Assembly (NCBI RefSeq): GCF_025630775.1
Contig: NZ_JAOSZE010000016.1
Span: 124,001 to 188,000, forward strand
Length of the DNA: 64,000 nucleotides
Direction: 5' to 3'
DNA from: Actinoplanes sp. KI2
Lineage (GTDB): Bacteria > Actinomycetota > Actinomycetes > Mycobacteriales > Micromonosporaceae
A model generated the notes under the pieces. That model saw only the letters and a program-made list of their open reading frames with translations, was not told the DNA's origin and searched no databases. Shown piece by piece: positions 1 to 7,354 of the stretch. Each line of letters starts with the position of its first letter. The first letter of the stretch is position 1. The position numbers and the translations under genes are program-made.

Positions 1-176
1 TCGCCGCCCACCAGGACGGTGGCCGGCTCGGCCGAACGGGCTCGTTTCAGCGCGTCGCGCAGCGCGGTCAGATCGGCCTCGCGGCCGACCAGGACCTCGC
101 TGTGCGCATGCGCCGTCATGAGGTCGAGCATGCCATGGGGGTACGACAAGAATCGCTCGACTTTTTCCGCGGTCAT
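1..176 (-). CDS. AAA/NB-ARC-type ATPase, possible LuxR-family regulator (N-terminal part)
   Basis: The gene is cut by the left edge of the window. Its first 58 or so residues contain the string VLVGREADLTAL followed by ATVLVGGE. That is the usual entry of an AAA_16 ATPase domain just before the P-loop, as seen in large LuxR/MalT-type regulators and adenylate-cyclase-like regulators. Two starts are possible, ATG at 176 and ATG at 119. The first lies 8 nt after the stop of the small upstream gene, so translational coupling is likely. The effector domain is outside the window, so the exact function cannot be given. Confidence 0.6.
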   Translation of the reverse strand, partial: MTAEKVERFLSYPHGMLDLMTAHAHSEVLVGREADLTALRDALKRARSAEPATVLVGG

Positions 177-184
177 GGCGGCGC

Positions 185-370
185 TCAGGCCGCGGCGGTC
201 ACGTGGCCACCGCGGCCCCGCTCCGGCCTGCGGCGCCACCGGCCGAACCGGCGGCTGCGGCCGGCGGAGGCGCCGCTGGCCAGCCTGTAGTCGGCGGCCT
301 CGCGGATCATCTGGGCCACCTTCTGGCGGTGCAGCTCGAGCGCGGTGTCCGGGTAGACGTTGGAGAACAT
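185..370 (-). CDS. Small conserved-looking protein of unknown function (61 aa)
   Basis: The N-terminal half, starting MFSNVYPDTALELHR, looks like a structured amphipathic helix rich in charged residues. The C-terminal half is very Arg/Gly-rich and basic (repeated RR and RGRGG). An AAAGG-like ribosome site precedes the ATG. It lies 8 nt upstream of the ATPase gene on the same strand and is probably co-transcribed with it. I do not recognise a named family, and the basic tail could be low-complexity drift. Confidence 0.5.
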   Translation of the reverse strand: MFSNVYPDTALELHRQKVAQMIREAADYRLASGASAGRSRRFGRWRRRPERGRGGHVTAAA

Positions 371-526
371 CTCGGTGCCTTTCGACGACTTCTTTCGCTG
401 ATGTCATCGACTCTTCGCCGGAAGGCACCCCCGCCACATGAGGCAGCCTCCTCATTTCCGCGCCCGTACCCTCCTTACCCGGGCCTTCGGCAGGTGCCCG
501 GGCCGCGTAAGGCACCGCAGCACTAC

Positions 527-532
527 TACACT
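527..532 (+). promoter_or_regulatory. -10 element of a leaderless promoter (DUF4191 gene)
   Basis: TACACT ends 7 nt before the ATG at 540, and there is no Shine-Dalgarno sequence. This geometry places the transcription start at or next to the initiation codon, as in actinobacterial leaderless transcripts. No clear -35 element is visible. Confidence 0.55.
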
Positions 533-539
533 TCCGGGT

Positions 540-1232
540 ATGGCAAACCCGCAGGAGAAGGTGTCGTTCGGCGAGCGCCTGAAGCAGATCGGTCAGGTGT
601 TCTCCTTCACGGCAAAGCAGGACAAGTGGTTCGTTCCGCTGCTCGTCGCGGCGGTCGCGATCCCGGTCGCTGTGACCGTGCTCGTCGTTCTCCTGACCGG
701 CGGCTACATCTGGATCCCGGTCGGCATCATGGTCACCCTGCTGGCCGCCGTGATCGTGCTCAACCTGCGGTCCAACGCCGCGATGATGAACGCGGCCGAG
801 GGCCAGCCCGGCGCCGCCGCGTCCTTGATCGAAAACATGCGCGGCGACTGGCGCGTGCGCCCCGCCGCGAGCTCCACCACCAGCTTCGACATGGTGCACG
901 TGGTGATCGGCCGGCCCGGCGTGATCCTGCTCGGCGAGGGCCACCCCCAGCGCGTCCGCGGCCTGCTCGGCCAGGAAAAGCGGCGCCTGTCCAAGGTGAT
1001 CGGCAACGCACCGATCTACGACTGGATCATCGGCAGCGAGGAGGGCCAGCTCAACATCCGTAAGCTGCGCACCACGCTGATGCGCCTGCCGAAAAACCTG
1101 ACCGGCAAGGACGTCAACGCCCTCGACAAGCGCCTCGGCGCCCTGATGGCCCGCCCGCAGATGCCCAAGGGCGCGATCCCGAAGAACATGCGGCCGGCCC
1201 GCGGCGCGTTCCGCCAGCAGCGCCAGCGCTAG
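540..1232 (+). CDS. DUF4191 family membrane protein
   Basis: This is a 230-residue protein matching the actinobacterial DUF4191 family (Rv2219-like). It has a short charged N-terminus (MANPQEKVSFGERLKQ), then two hydrophobic membrane segments at roughly residues 33-75, then a soluble basic C-terminal domain ending in RQQRQR. The ATG at 540 is chosen because a leaderless -10 sits just before it and family members start with a similar sequence; the in-frame extension upstream looks non-coding. In mycobacteria it lies between lipA and the RDD gene beside glnA1, and the same neighbours occur here except lipA. Its biochemical role is unknown. Confidence 0.8.
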   Translation: MANPQEKVSFGERLKQIGQVFSFTAKQDKWFVPLLVAAVAIPVAVTVLVVLLTGGYIWIPVGIMVTLLAAVIVLNLRSNAAMMNAAEGQPGAAASLIENMRGDWRVRPAASSTTSFDMVHVVIGRPGVILLGEGHPQRVRGLLGQEKRRLSKVIGNAPIYDWIIGSEEGQLNIRKLRTTLMRLPKNLTGKDVNALDKRLGALMARPQMPKGAIPKNMRPARGAFRQQRQR

Positions 1233-1309
1233 AAAACCCGAAAACCGCCGATTTCGTACGCGGCGAGCCTCGCCCCACGCGGATCAGCGGCCGTCCCCGC
1301 CTCGCCCCG

Positions 1310-1717
1310 TCACTGCTTCCGGCGGCCCTGAATCATCACCGAGCCGGCGACCCGGTCGTGCACTCCACGACCGTCCCCATCGGAGATCATCGCCGGGATG
1401 AGCAGCGCCAGCAGCGCCGCCCGCAGCAACGCTCGCGGAATGCCGACCGCCCCGCCGTCCGCGATCGACACGCACCGGATCCGGACCAGCGCCATGCCCA
1501 GCGTCTGTCCGAAGAGGCCGACGAAGAACGCGTGGGCCAGCACGAACACGGCCAGTTGCGGCCACGGGTTCCGCGCCAGGCTGTCCACCAGGAAGCTGGC
1601 GACCAGCGTGGCCGCGAGCCAGTCGACCAGCAACGCCAGCAGCCGCCGCCCGAACGACGCGATCTCGGTCTCACCGAGGTCGGCGGCGGGCGGCTTCGGG
1701 TTGCTGGTGGTGGCCAT
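1310..1717 (-). CDS. RDD family membrane protein
   Basis: This 135-residue protein has the RDD domain layout: a first helix containing the ASFGRRLLALLVDWL motif (the Arg and Asp that name the family), a second hydrophobic helix, and a third segment with the GQTLGMALVRIRCV motif. It is likely an integral membrane protein of unknown substrate. The ATG at 1717 is chosen over the longer reading because TACCCT lies 6 nt upstream as a leaderless -10. Its position between the DUF4191 gene and glnA matches Rv2219A in mycobacteria. It is transcribed towards the DUF4191 gene and away from glnA. Confidence 0.8.
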   Translation of the reverse strand: MATTSNPKPPAADLGETEIASFGRRLLALLVDWLAATLVASFLVDSLARNPWPQLAVFVLAHAFFVGLFGQTLGMALVRIRCVSIADGGAVGIPRALLRAALLALLIPAMISDGDGRGVHDRVAGSVMIQGRRKQ

Positions 1718-1723
1718 GGTGTC

Positions 1724-1729
1724 AGGGTA
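1724..1729 (-). promoter_or_regulatory. -10 element of a leaderless promoter (RDD gene)
   Basis: On the minus strand TACCCT is followed by 6 nt and then the ATG of the RDD gene. No ribosome-binding site is present in the gap. Confidence 0.55.
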
Positions 1730-1924
1730 GCCGGGCAGGTTTCGGCGACCGGGCACGCGGGCGGCCGTGGCCGCGATAGCCTCGCCTTGATCCCTGCCGT
1801 CCAACCCACTCCGTAACACGACGGAAACAATAGGGATACGCCGGGGCAACTCCGTACCCATAGCGTCGCGACCAGCCTAGCCACGCGGCGGACCCAACGC
1901 CGCCCCGGTATCGAGTCATGTGCC

Positions 1925-1930
1925 AGGAGG
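1925..1930 (+). promoter_or_regulatory. Ribosome-binding site fixing the glnA start
   Basis: A perfect AGGAGG lies 4 nt before GTG 1935. An alternative in-frame GTG at 1920 would place the Shine-Dalgarno sequence inside the gene, so 1935 is preferred. Confidence 0.7.
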
Positions 1931-1934
1931 ACGT

Positions 1935-3359
1935 GTGTTCGCCAATCCCGAGGAACTCCTGCGGTACCTCAAGGACGAGGACGTCAAGTTCGTCGACGTA
2001 CGCTTCTGTGACCTGCCCGGTGTGATGCAGCACTTCAACACCCCGGTCGAGTCGTTCGACGACAGTGTGATCACCGACGGCCTCGCCTTCGACGGTTCTT
2101 CCATCCGAGGGTTCCAGGCCATCCACGAGTCCGACATGATGCTGCTGCCGGACGTCACCACCGCCTTCATCGACCCGTTCCGGCAGCAGAAGACGCTGGC
2201 GCTGAACTTCTTCATCCACGACCCGTTCACCCGCGAGGCCTACTCGCGTGACCCGCGGAACGTGGCGAAGAAGGCGGAGACCTACCTGGCCTCCAGCGGT
2301 ATCGCCGACACCGCGTACTTCGGCGCCGAGGCGGAGTTCTACATCTTCGACTCGATCCGCCACTCCACCGCGGCGAACCAGGCGTTCTACTACATCGACT
2401 CGATCGAGGGCGCCTGGAACTCCGGCAAGGAGGAGGAGGGCGGCAACCGCGGCTACAAGACCGCGTACAAGGGTGGATACTTCCCGGTCTCCCCGCTGGA
2501 CCACTACTCCGACCTGCGCGACGCGATGGTCCGCCGCCTGCTCGACGCCGGCTTCACCGTCGAGCGCTCGCACCACGAGGTCGGCACCGCCGGCCAGGCC
2601 GAGATCAACTACAAGTTCTCGACGCTTCTGCACGCCGGCGACCAGATGCAGCTGTTCAAGTACATCATCAAGAACACGGCGTGGGAGAACGGCAAGACCG
2701 CGACCTTCATGCCGAAGCCGCTCTTCGGTGACAACGGTTCCGGCATGCACACCCACCAGAGCCTTTGGCTGGGCGGCGAGCCGCTGTTCTACGACGAGAC
2801 CGGCTACGCCGGCCTGTCCGACACGGCCCGCTGGTACATCGGCGGCCTCCTGCACCACGCGCCTTCGCTGCTGGCCTTCACCAACCCGACGGTGAACTCG
2901 TACCGCCGCCTGGTGCCCGGCTACGAGGCCCCGGTCAACCTGGTCTACTCGCAGCGCAACCGCTCCGCCTGCACCCGCATCCCGGTGACCGGCAGCAACC
3001 CGAAGGCAAAGCGCGTCGAGTTCCGCGTGCCCGACCCGTCGAGCAACCCGTACCTGTCCTTCGCCGCCCAGATGATGGCCGGCCTGGACGGCATCAAGAA
3101 CAAGATCGAGCCCCCGGCCCCGATCGACAAGGACCTCTACGACCTGCCCCCGGAGGAGTGGGGCAGCGTCAAGCAGGTCCCCGGCTCCCTCGACGCCGTC
3201 CTCGAGTCCCTCGAGGGCGACCACGAGTTCCTGACCGCCGGCGGCGTCTTCACCGAAGACCTGATCTCCACCTGGATCGACTGGAAGCGAGCCAACGAAA
3301 TCGACCCGGTCCGCCTCCGCCCGACCCCCCACGAGTTCGAGATGTACTACAACGTCTGA
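1935..3359 (+). CDS. glnA: Glutamine synthetase type I
   Basis: This 474-residue enzyme makes glutamine from glutamate, ammonia and ATP, and is the main nitrogen-assimilation enzyme. The N-terminal beta-grasp holds [15 protein letters not shown]. The catalytic domain shows FDGSSIRGF, the metal-ligand string [20 protein letters not shown] and a Tyr loop NRSACTRIP. The loop [11 protein letters not shown] carries the adenylylation tyrosine (residue 402, codon 3138-3140), so this is a GlnE-regulated GSI-beta enzyme, and glnE is found at 22.4-25.4 kb. The GTG at 1935 is chosen because AGGAGG (1925-1930) lies just upstream and Streptomyces homologues start at the equivalent residue. Confidence 0.97.
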   Translation: MFANPEELLRYLKDEDVKFVDVRFCDLPGVMQHFNTPVESFDDSVITDGLAFDGSSIRGFQAIHESDMMLLPDVTTAFIDPFRQQKTLALNFFIHDPFTREAYSRDPRNVAKKAETYLASSGIADTAYFGAEAEFYIFDSIRHSTAANQAFYYIDSIEGAWNSGKEEEGGNRGYKTAYKGGYFPVSPLDHYSDLRDAMVRRLLDAGFTVERSHHEVGTAGQAEINYKFSTLLHAGDQMQLFKYIIKNTAWENGKTATFMPKPLFGDNGSGMHTHQSLWLGGEPLFYDETGYAGLSDTARWYIGGLLHHAPSLLAFTNPTVNSYRRLVPGYEAPVNLVYSQRNRSACTRIPVTGSNPKAKRVEFRVPDPSSNPYLSFAAQMMAGLDGIKNKIEPPAPIDKDLYDLPPEEWGSVKQVPGSLDAVLESLEGDHEFLTAGGVFTEDLISTWIDWKRANEIDPVRLRPTPHEFEMYYNV

Positions 3360-3440
3360 GGCCCCCTAAGGCACTGACCAGCGGAAACACCCGCCGGTCC
3401 GATCTTGGGCACAGCTCGGACACAACGTGAGAAGCGGCGG

Positions 3441-3744
3441 TCATGCTCGGCTCCCAGCCGACGTGGCCGCCGTTTCGCGTCGCCCGAGCGCCCCGTCGAC
3501 CAGTGACCGGGTTCGGTCGAGCGCATCCGGCCACTCGTGCGCGTACTCGTTCAGCGACCTGTCCCAGGCCGGCTACGACGCCCAGGCCGAGCTGGTCCGC
3601 CGTCACCGTCGGAGTCGAATGGCCAAGAGCGAGTTGCACCGTCTTGACGCTGGCCCCGGCGTGGATCAGCAGGGTCGGGTAGTAGTGCCGGCAGCTCGAC
3701 CGCGTCGTCAAGGCCGTGAGCCGGCTGGCTGCGGTAGGCCCCAC
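3441..3744 (-). pseudogene. Tyrosine recombinase (phage/ICE integrase) C-terminal remnant, frameshifted
   Basis: Reading leftwards, the first frame gives CRHYYPTLLIHAGASVKTVQ, then LALGHSTPTVT, the core of a phage-type integrase with the conserved Arg and the LGH histidine. The next frame then gives LNEYAHEWPDALDRTRSLVDG and ends at a TGA at 3441-3443. This second part is the normal integrase tail with the nucleophilic tyrosine. The two parts are joined only by a frameshift near 3540-3580, and the N-terminal two thirds of the gene is missing. It is therefore a dead relic of an integrated element. No tRNA gene or att repeat is visible beside it. Confidence 0.75.
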
Positions 3745-3950
3745 CGTTAAGGCCCCCGCCCTCTTACCCCTCGACGGCTCGGCGGCCCTTGGTCGTCCGC
3801 CCGCGGACGCCGGCCGACGGACGTCGGCATGGCCGCCCGCCTTGCAGGGGGCGGCCGTGACGCCCTGGCCGACGGAGTGAGCGGCCCGTTTTGGGGCCGC
3901 CTTGAATGCGTACAGAAAACTTTGAGCGGTCGCGCCGTTTTAGATCCGGC

Positions 3951-3990
3951 AGCGCGACAAAGCGCGACACAGCGACACAGCGCGACAAGC
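3951..3990 (+). repeat. Short tandem repeat, four copies of an AGCGCGACA-type unit
   Basis: Four head-to-tail units of 8-10 bp (AGCGCGACAA, AGCGCGACAC, AGCGACAC, AGCGCGACAA) lie in a gene-free stretch. They resemble iterons, and the nearby integrase relic makes an origin remnant of a lost mobile element one possibility. The array is short and could equally be neutral slippage. Apart from this repeat and the integrase relic, 3360-4057 holds no gene that I can support. Confidence 0.6.
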
Positions 3991-4057
3991 CCGTGTCCCG
4001 TCACGGCTTATGCTTGACACTCACGTCCCACCATGCTGGCTTGGGCTCACGTTCCGG

Positions 4058-4318
4058 CTAAGGGGCTTGGCTACGGCGGAGGTAGGCCACCTTTCCGCTT
4101 AGCTCGAAGTTGACGATCTCCCAGCCGCGGGTCTCGAGCCACTCCACTGCGGTGAAGACGGCGTCGACTTTGGCCGCGTAGGCGGTGCCGCCGAACGGTG
4201 TGGTGATTGATGGGTGTATCGAAATGTAGATGTAGCGGAACGGGTAGCCGTCGAGGTTGACCCGGCCGCTGAGGATGTCGTCGGCGACGAACCAGCGTGG
4301 CGGTCGGGGCGCGGTCAT
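4058..4318 (-). CDS. Hypothetical protein, last gene of the WXG100-like operon
   Basis: This 86-residue soluble protein contains PFRYIYISIHPS and WEIVNFELSGKVAYLRR, consistent with a small alpha/beta fold. Its ATG at 4318 overlaps the stop of the upstream lipoprotein gene as ATGA, which fixes the start and shows translational coupling. I do not recognise the family. Its position suggests it works with, or is an immunity or chaperone partner of, the secreted-type proteins upstream, but this is inference. Confidence 0.7.
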   Translation of the reverse strand: MTAPRPPRWFVADDILSGRVNLDGYPFRYIYISIHPSITTPFGGTAYAAKVDAVFTAVEWLETRGWEIVNFELSGKVAYLRRSQAP

Positions 4319-4887
4319 CGGGCGACCAGGTCGTCGAGGACGTCGTTGGTGATCTCGGAGGCGGCCTGGTGCAGCGGCGTGGTGTCGGGCTTGCCGGTGG
4401 GTGGTTTCAGGCGAACGGTCGCGACGGCGTTGCCGGAGATCGTGCGGACGACGACCGCGTCGGGCTCCTCGGCGATGAAGCCCTGGTCGCCGACGTCCAG
4501 CGGGGTGCTCTGGCCGGTGCTGAGGGTCTGCCACTGGGCGTCGGCGGCTTCCTGGCTGGCCCAGATGGAGACGCGGGCGTCGACGGCGTTGCCGTGCCCG
4601 TCACTGGAACCCCAATGGCAGTCGGCCTGAGTCACCACCGCGCTGGTCGAGTACTCGTCAGTGGGGGCACCTGGACCTGCCACGCCGAGGTCTTTCGCCG
4701 CGGCGCTGGTCAGCTTTGGGCACTGGGAGGCGAACCCTTTCCAGTGGCCGCCTGGTGACGGGAGTGGTCGCTGGGACGCCGAGGACGAGGCGTTCGGAAT
4801 GCCGCTGTCGATCGGTGAGGTGTCCACGTTCGTGCAGCCGGCGAGAACGAACGCCGGCACGGCCAGGACAGGCCAGGCTCGTCTCAT
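4315..4887 (-). CDS. Lipoprotein, DUF3558-like
   Basis: This 190-residue protein has a signal sequence MRRAWPVLAVPAFVLAGC with an LAGC lipobox, so Cys18 is the likely lipidated residue. The mature part begins with a Ser/Pro-rich linker, then a domain with CPKLTSAAAKDLG and DCHWGSSDG. The two Cys and the CxW pattern resemble actinobacterial DUF3558 lipoproteins. Its ATG at 4887 overlaps the upstream stop as ATGA. It is likely displayed on the outer face of the membrane. A role in handling the WXG-type proteins encoded upstream is inferred from the operon only. Confidence 0.75.
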   Translation of the reverse strand: MRRAWPVLAVPAFVLAGCTNVDTSPIDSGIPNASSSASQRPLPSPGGHWKGFASQCPKLTSAAAKDLGVAGPGAPTDEYSTSAVVTQADCHWGSSDGHGNAVDARVSIWASQEAADAQWQTLSTGQSTPLDVGDQGFIAEEPDAVVVRTISGNAVATVRLKPPTGKPDTTPLHQAASEITNDVLDDLVAR

Positions 4888-5729
4888 CCGTTGACCGCCT
4901 GCGGCCATCTGCCCTGGGGTAGGCCGGTGTGGTCGCCGTACTCGGCGGCGAGCTGGGTGATTTGCTGCAGTACATCGGCGAGCCGGTTGGCCAGGTTGGT
5001 CAAGTACTGCGACATCTGCGTGGTGACCGTGCCGAAGAACTCCGACAGGTGCAGGGCGCCGCCCTGCACGGCCGGGAGGTCACCGGCGGCGGCCTCGCCG
5101 ACGTCCGTGACGATCGCGACCAGCGTTCCGGTCAGTTCGGCGACCCGGTCGGCCAGCTCGACGATGTACGCGGTGTTGGCCTTAGCGACGTCGGAGAGCC
5201 AGAGGCTGGTGGCCTTGACCTTGCCAACGACGGCGTCAACCGCGTCGGTCTGGTCCTGCACCCGTGTCTTGTACGTCTCGTGGGCCGGGCCGCGCCAGTT
5301 GTCGATAGCCCCGGACGGTGACAGGTCGGGACTGATGTCGGACAGCGGCGTGTCGACCTTGGTGGCCCAGGCGAGCCCGACGTCGAACAGCGACAGCACG
5401 GGGACCGATCCGTTGACCGCCTTCTCCAGCGTCTGCAGGATGCCGTCGATCTGCTGCCGCGCCTGCTCGATCAGCTCGCGGATGCGGGCGATGCCGTCCC
5501 TGATGTCGTCGGTCCACCACTCGGTGAGCTGTCCCCACCAGCTGTCGTTCTCGAGGGCCTGCTGCACGCGGGCGAAGAATCCGTTGATCGCGTTGATCAG
5601 GTTGTTCCACTCGCGGCGCACGCTCTCGATGCCGCTTTCCAGTACCGACACCCCGGTTTGGAAGGCACCCATGATTGCGGGGGCGAACGGCTGGTTGGTG
5701 CCGGTCTGTCCCGGGCTTGGCTGCGTCAC
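4884..5729 (-). CDS. WXG100/LXG-like helical protein, probable type VII secretion substrate
   Basis: This 281-residue protein is almost wholly predicted helical. Trp residues occur at helix turns (RREWNNLINAI, DNWRGPAHETYKTRV), the second being a W-x-G turn typical of WXG100 proteins. The N-terminal 16 residues are Pro/Gln-rich and disordered. A long amphipathic region with heptad-like leucines follows to the C-terminus. There is no signal peptide. The start is a GTG at 5729, 13 nt after the previous stop. The family link is by pattern only, and no EccC or EccD secretion gene is in the window. Confidence 0.65.
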   Translation of the reverse strand: MTQPSPGQTGTNQPFAPAIMGAFQTGVSVLESGIESVRREWNNLINAINGFFARVQQALENDSWWGQLTEWWTDDIRDGIARIRELIEQARQQIDGILQTLEKAVNGSVPVLSLFDVGLAWATKVDTPLSDISPDLSPSGAIDNWRGPAHETYKTRVQDQTDAVDAVVGKVKATSLWLSDVAKANTAYIVELADRVAELTGTLVAIVTDVGEAAAGDLPAVQGGALHLSEFFGTVTTQMSQYLTNLANRLADVLQQITQLAAEYGDHTGLPQGRWPQAVNG

Positions 5730-5742
5730 CGTGACACCCCGC

Positions 5743-6099
5743 TCACTCGGTCGCGATCTTGTCGAAGTTCTGGGCCGAGTTCGCGTCCGCGTGCTCGTAC
5801 CACTCAGCGTTCTTGCTCAGCGCCGCGCCCATCGCATCGAACTGACCGACGGCCTGCGTGAACAGGCTGTTGAGCCACTCGTACATCTTGTCGTAGCCGT
5901 CCTTGAGGTCAAGGGCGGTAACCGCGCCGGTCAGCGCGTCGGTGACGGCGAACGCGGTCACCTGTAAGCCTTGCCCCTGGGCGGTCGCCGAGACCCCCGC
6001 CATCCGGTCGGCCAGGCCGTGCCATTTCTTCGCCTCAGCCCGCAAACCGTCGGCCGCGACCTGCACAGCCTCCTCGGAGAACCAGTTGTAGTCGCCCAT
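5743..6099 (-). CDS. WXG100-superfamily-like protein (type VII secretion target)
   Basis: This 118-residue protein looks like two long helices joined by a turn, with a Trp-rich N-terminus (MGDYNWFSEEAVQ) and a C-terminal EWYEHADANSAQNFDKI. The pattern fits the actinobacterial type VII secretion-target or EspC-like families. The Y-x-x-x-D/E-like signal (YEHAD) near the C-terminus is consistent with that, but unproven. Its ATG shares the A of the preceding TGA stop (TGATG), so it is coupled to the gene before it. It probably pairs with the 281-residue protein. Confidence 0.7.
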   Translation of the reverse strand: MGDYNWFSEEAVQVAADGLRAEAKKWHGLADRMAGVSATAQGQGLQVTAFAVTDALTGAVTALDLKDGYDKMYEWLNSLFTQAVGQFDAMGAALSKNAEWYEHADANSAQNFDKIATE

Positions 6100-6755
6100 C
6101 AGCCCTCCCAGCCATTCGCGAACGGCCGGCGGGCGGCCAGCAGCGCGTCACGTGCATCAGCTGCCAACTCGTCACCATCCTCCGGCCGCAACGCGTATTC
6201 ATTCACCCGCGCACCAACGACCGAGAGCCCTCGAAGCAGGACGTAGAACATCCCGCGAGGGCCGGCCACCTCGCGCGGCTCACCGCTATCGCGTTCCCGC
6301 GCCAACCGCTCGGCGCTGCTCAGCACGGACGCCGCCCGACTCACTTTGCGCAACAACTCGTCGGGAAAGTCAGGGGCATCGTAGTCGGGAAGCTCCCGCG
6401 GCGGGTCCCCAGTGAACAAGGACTGATAACCCGGTGCCGGCACCACGTACGGGATGCGGTGCCGGTCCAGCAGCATGCGCGCCAGCCCGGCCTTGTCACG
6501 AGCAAAGCGCAGCGACTCCAGAACGGCCGCCGCGACACCATGCGAACCGACCGCATCCCACCAACCTGCGACAATCTGCACCTGACGGAGGCTGCCGCCC
6601 AGGTCGACCACCGCATACACGGTCCCGGACTGGTCAACCCCATCGATGGCGTCCGGAACCGGAGAATGCCCACCCGGACGTGCACGAGAGACAAGATCTT
6701 CGAGGTTCGTCAGGAAGCCACGAGCGTCCCGCTCCTGCAGCTGGTTGACTACCAT
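6099..6755 (-). CDS. Hypothetical protein, first gene of the WXG100-like operon
   Basis: This is a 218-residue soluble protein without signal peptide or membrane helix. The N-terminal half (GTVYAVVDLGGSLRQVQIVAGWW) looks like a beta-rich fold that recalls the EspG or YbaB-like proteins that accompany WXG100 proteins in actinobacteria. The C-terminal half is helical. Its stop overlaps the next start. No family is certain. As the head of a five-gene operon running to 4058, it may be a dedicated chaperone for the two WXG-like proteins, but this is inference from order and fold impression. Confidence 0.65.
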   Translation of the reverse strand: MVVNQLQERDARGFLTNLEDLVSRARPGGHSPVPDAIDGVDQSGTVYAVVDLGGSLRQVQIVAGWWDAVGSHGVAAAVLESLRFARDKAGLARMLLDRHRIPYVVPAPGYQSLFTGDPPRELPDYDAPDFPDELLRKVSRAASVLSSAERLARERDSGEPREVAGPRGMFYVLLRGLSVVGARVNEYALRPEDGDELAADARDALLAARRPFANGWEG

Positions 6756-6872
6756 TCCCCGTTGCGTTCCTCTCCCTCGCCTACCCGGATGCTATGCCCC
6801 AGCCACAACCGGGTTGGCTTCGCTCAGTAAACATGCCCGTCTCGCCCGAAAGCGAACACGTACTGTGACCCC

Positions 6873-7148
6873 ATGGTCAAGTCGGAGACACGCGGATGCG
6901 CTGGTGCTGGCCGACATGGGTATCCCAGAGGCGTTCGATGCGATCAGCGAACGGCTGCGCGACCCGCGGACGGCACGAAGTCGCGGAAGGTCAGCCGGTC
7001 CGCATTTGGCCTGCTCACCGGCGTTAACGCGGACATCGGAGCGGACACGTGGAACCGCCTGCGCGACCGCGTGCAGGCCGCCCTACTCACCGCCGATGAC
7101 GAACAACGGACTGAGGTCCTGGAGCCGCTGCTCGAGATGTTTGTGTAG
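6873..7148 (+). pseudogene. Small broken gene, two compensating frameshifts
   Basis: The start MVKSETR is in one frame. A good protein-like stretch ADALVLADMGIPEAFDAISERL continues only in the next frame, and SRKVSRSAFGLLTGVNADIG to the stop at 7148 returns to the first frame. Together they would make one helical protein of about 95 residues, so the gene is probably inactivated. An intact product from the first frame alone, 91 residues, cannot be excluded. The ancestral function is unknown. The following stretch to 7354 holds nothing I can support. Confidence 0.4.
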
Positions 7149-7354
7149 TTGCCACGACCGGCGAAATCCAGGCGCCGGACATCAGCCACCTGAACCGCCG
7201 CCACTCCGCCGGGTGCTGATGGAGTTGACCATGGCGGAGCAGCGGTAGCGGGCTGTGTTGAGTGTCCAGACCGCTGGCGGTGAGCCAAGATGCCGAAGCG
7301 CGCACTGCGACACGCTCCGTTGTTCTCGACAAGCTTGGCGGTTATGGGTACACG

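Noticed and set aside
3360-3440. tRNA gene as attachment site for the integrase relic
   Set aside because: No cloverleaf or T-loop sequence (GGTTCGAATCC-like) could be found between glnA and the relic.
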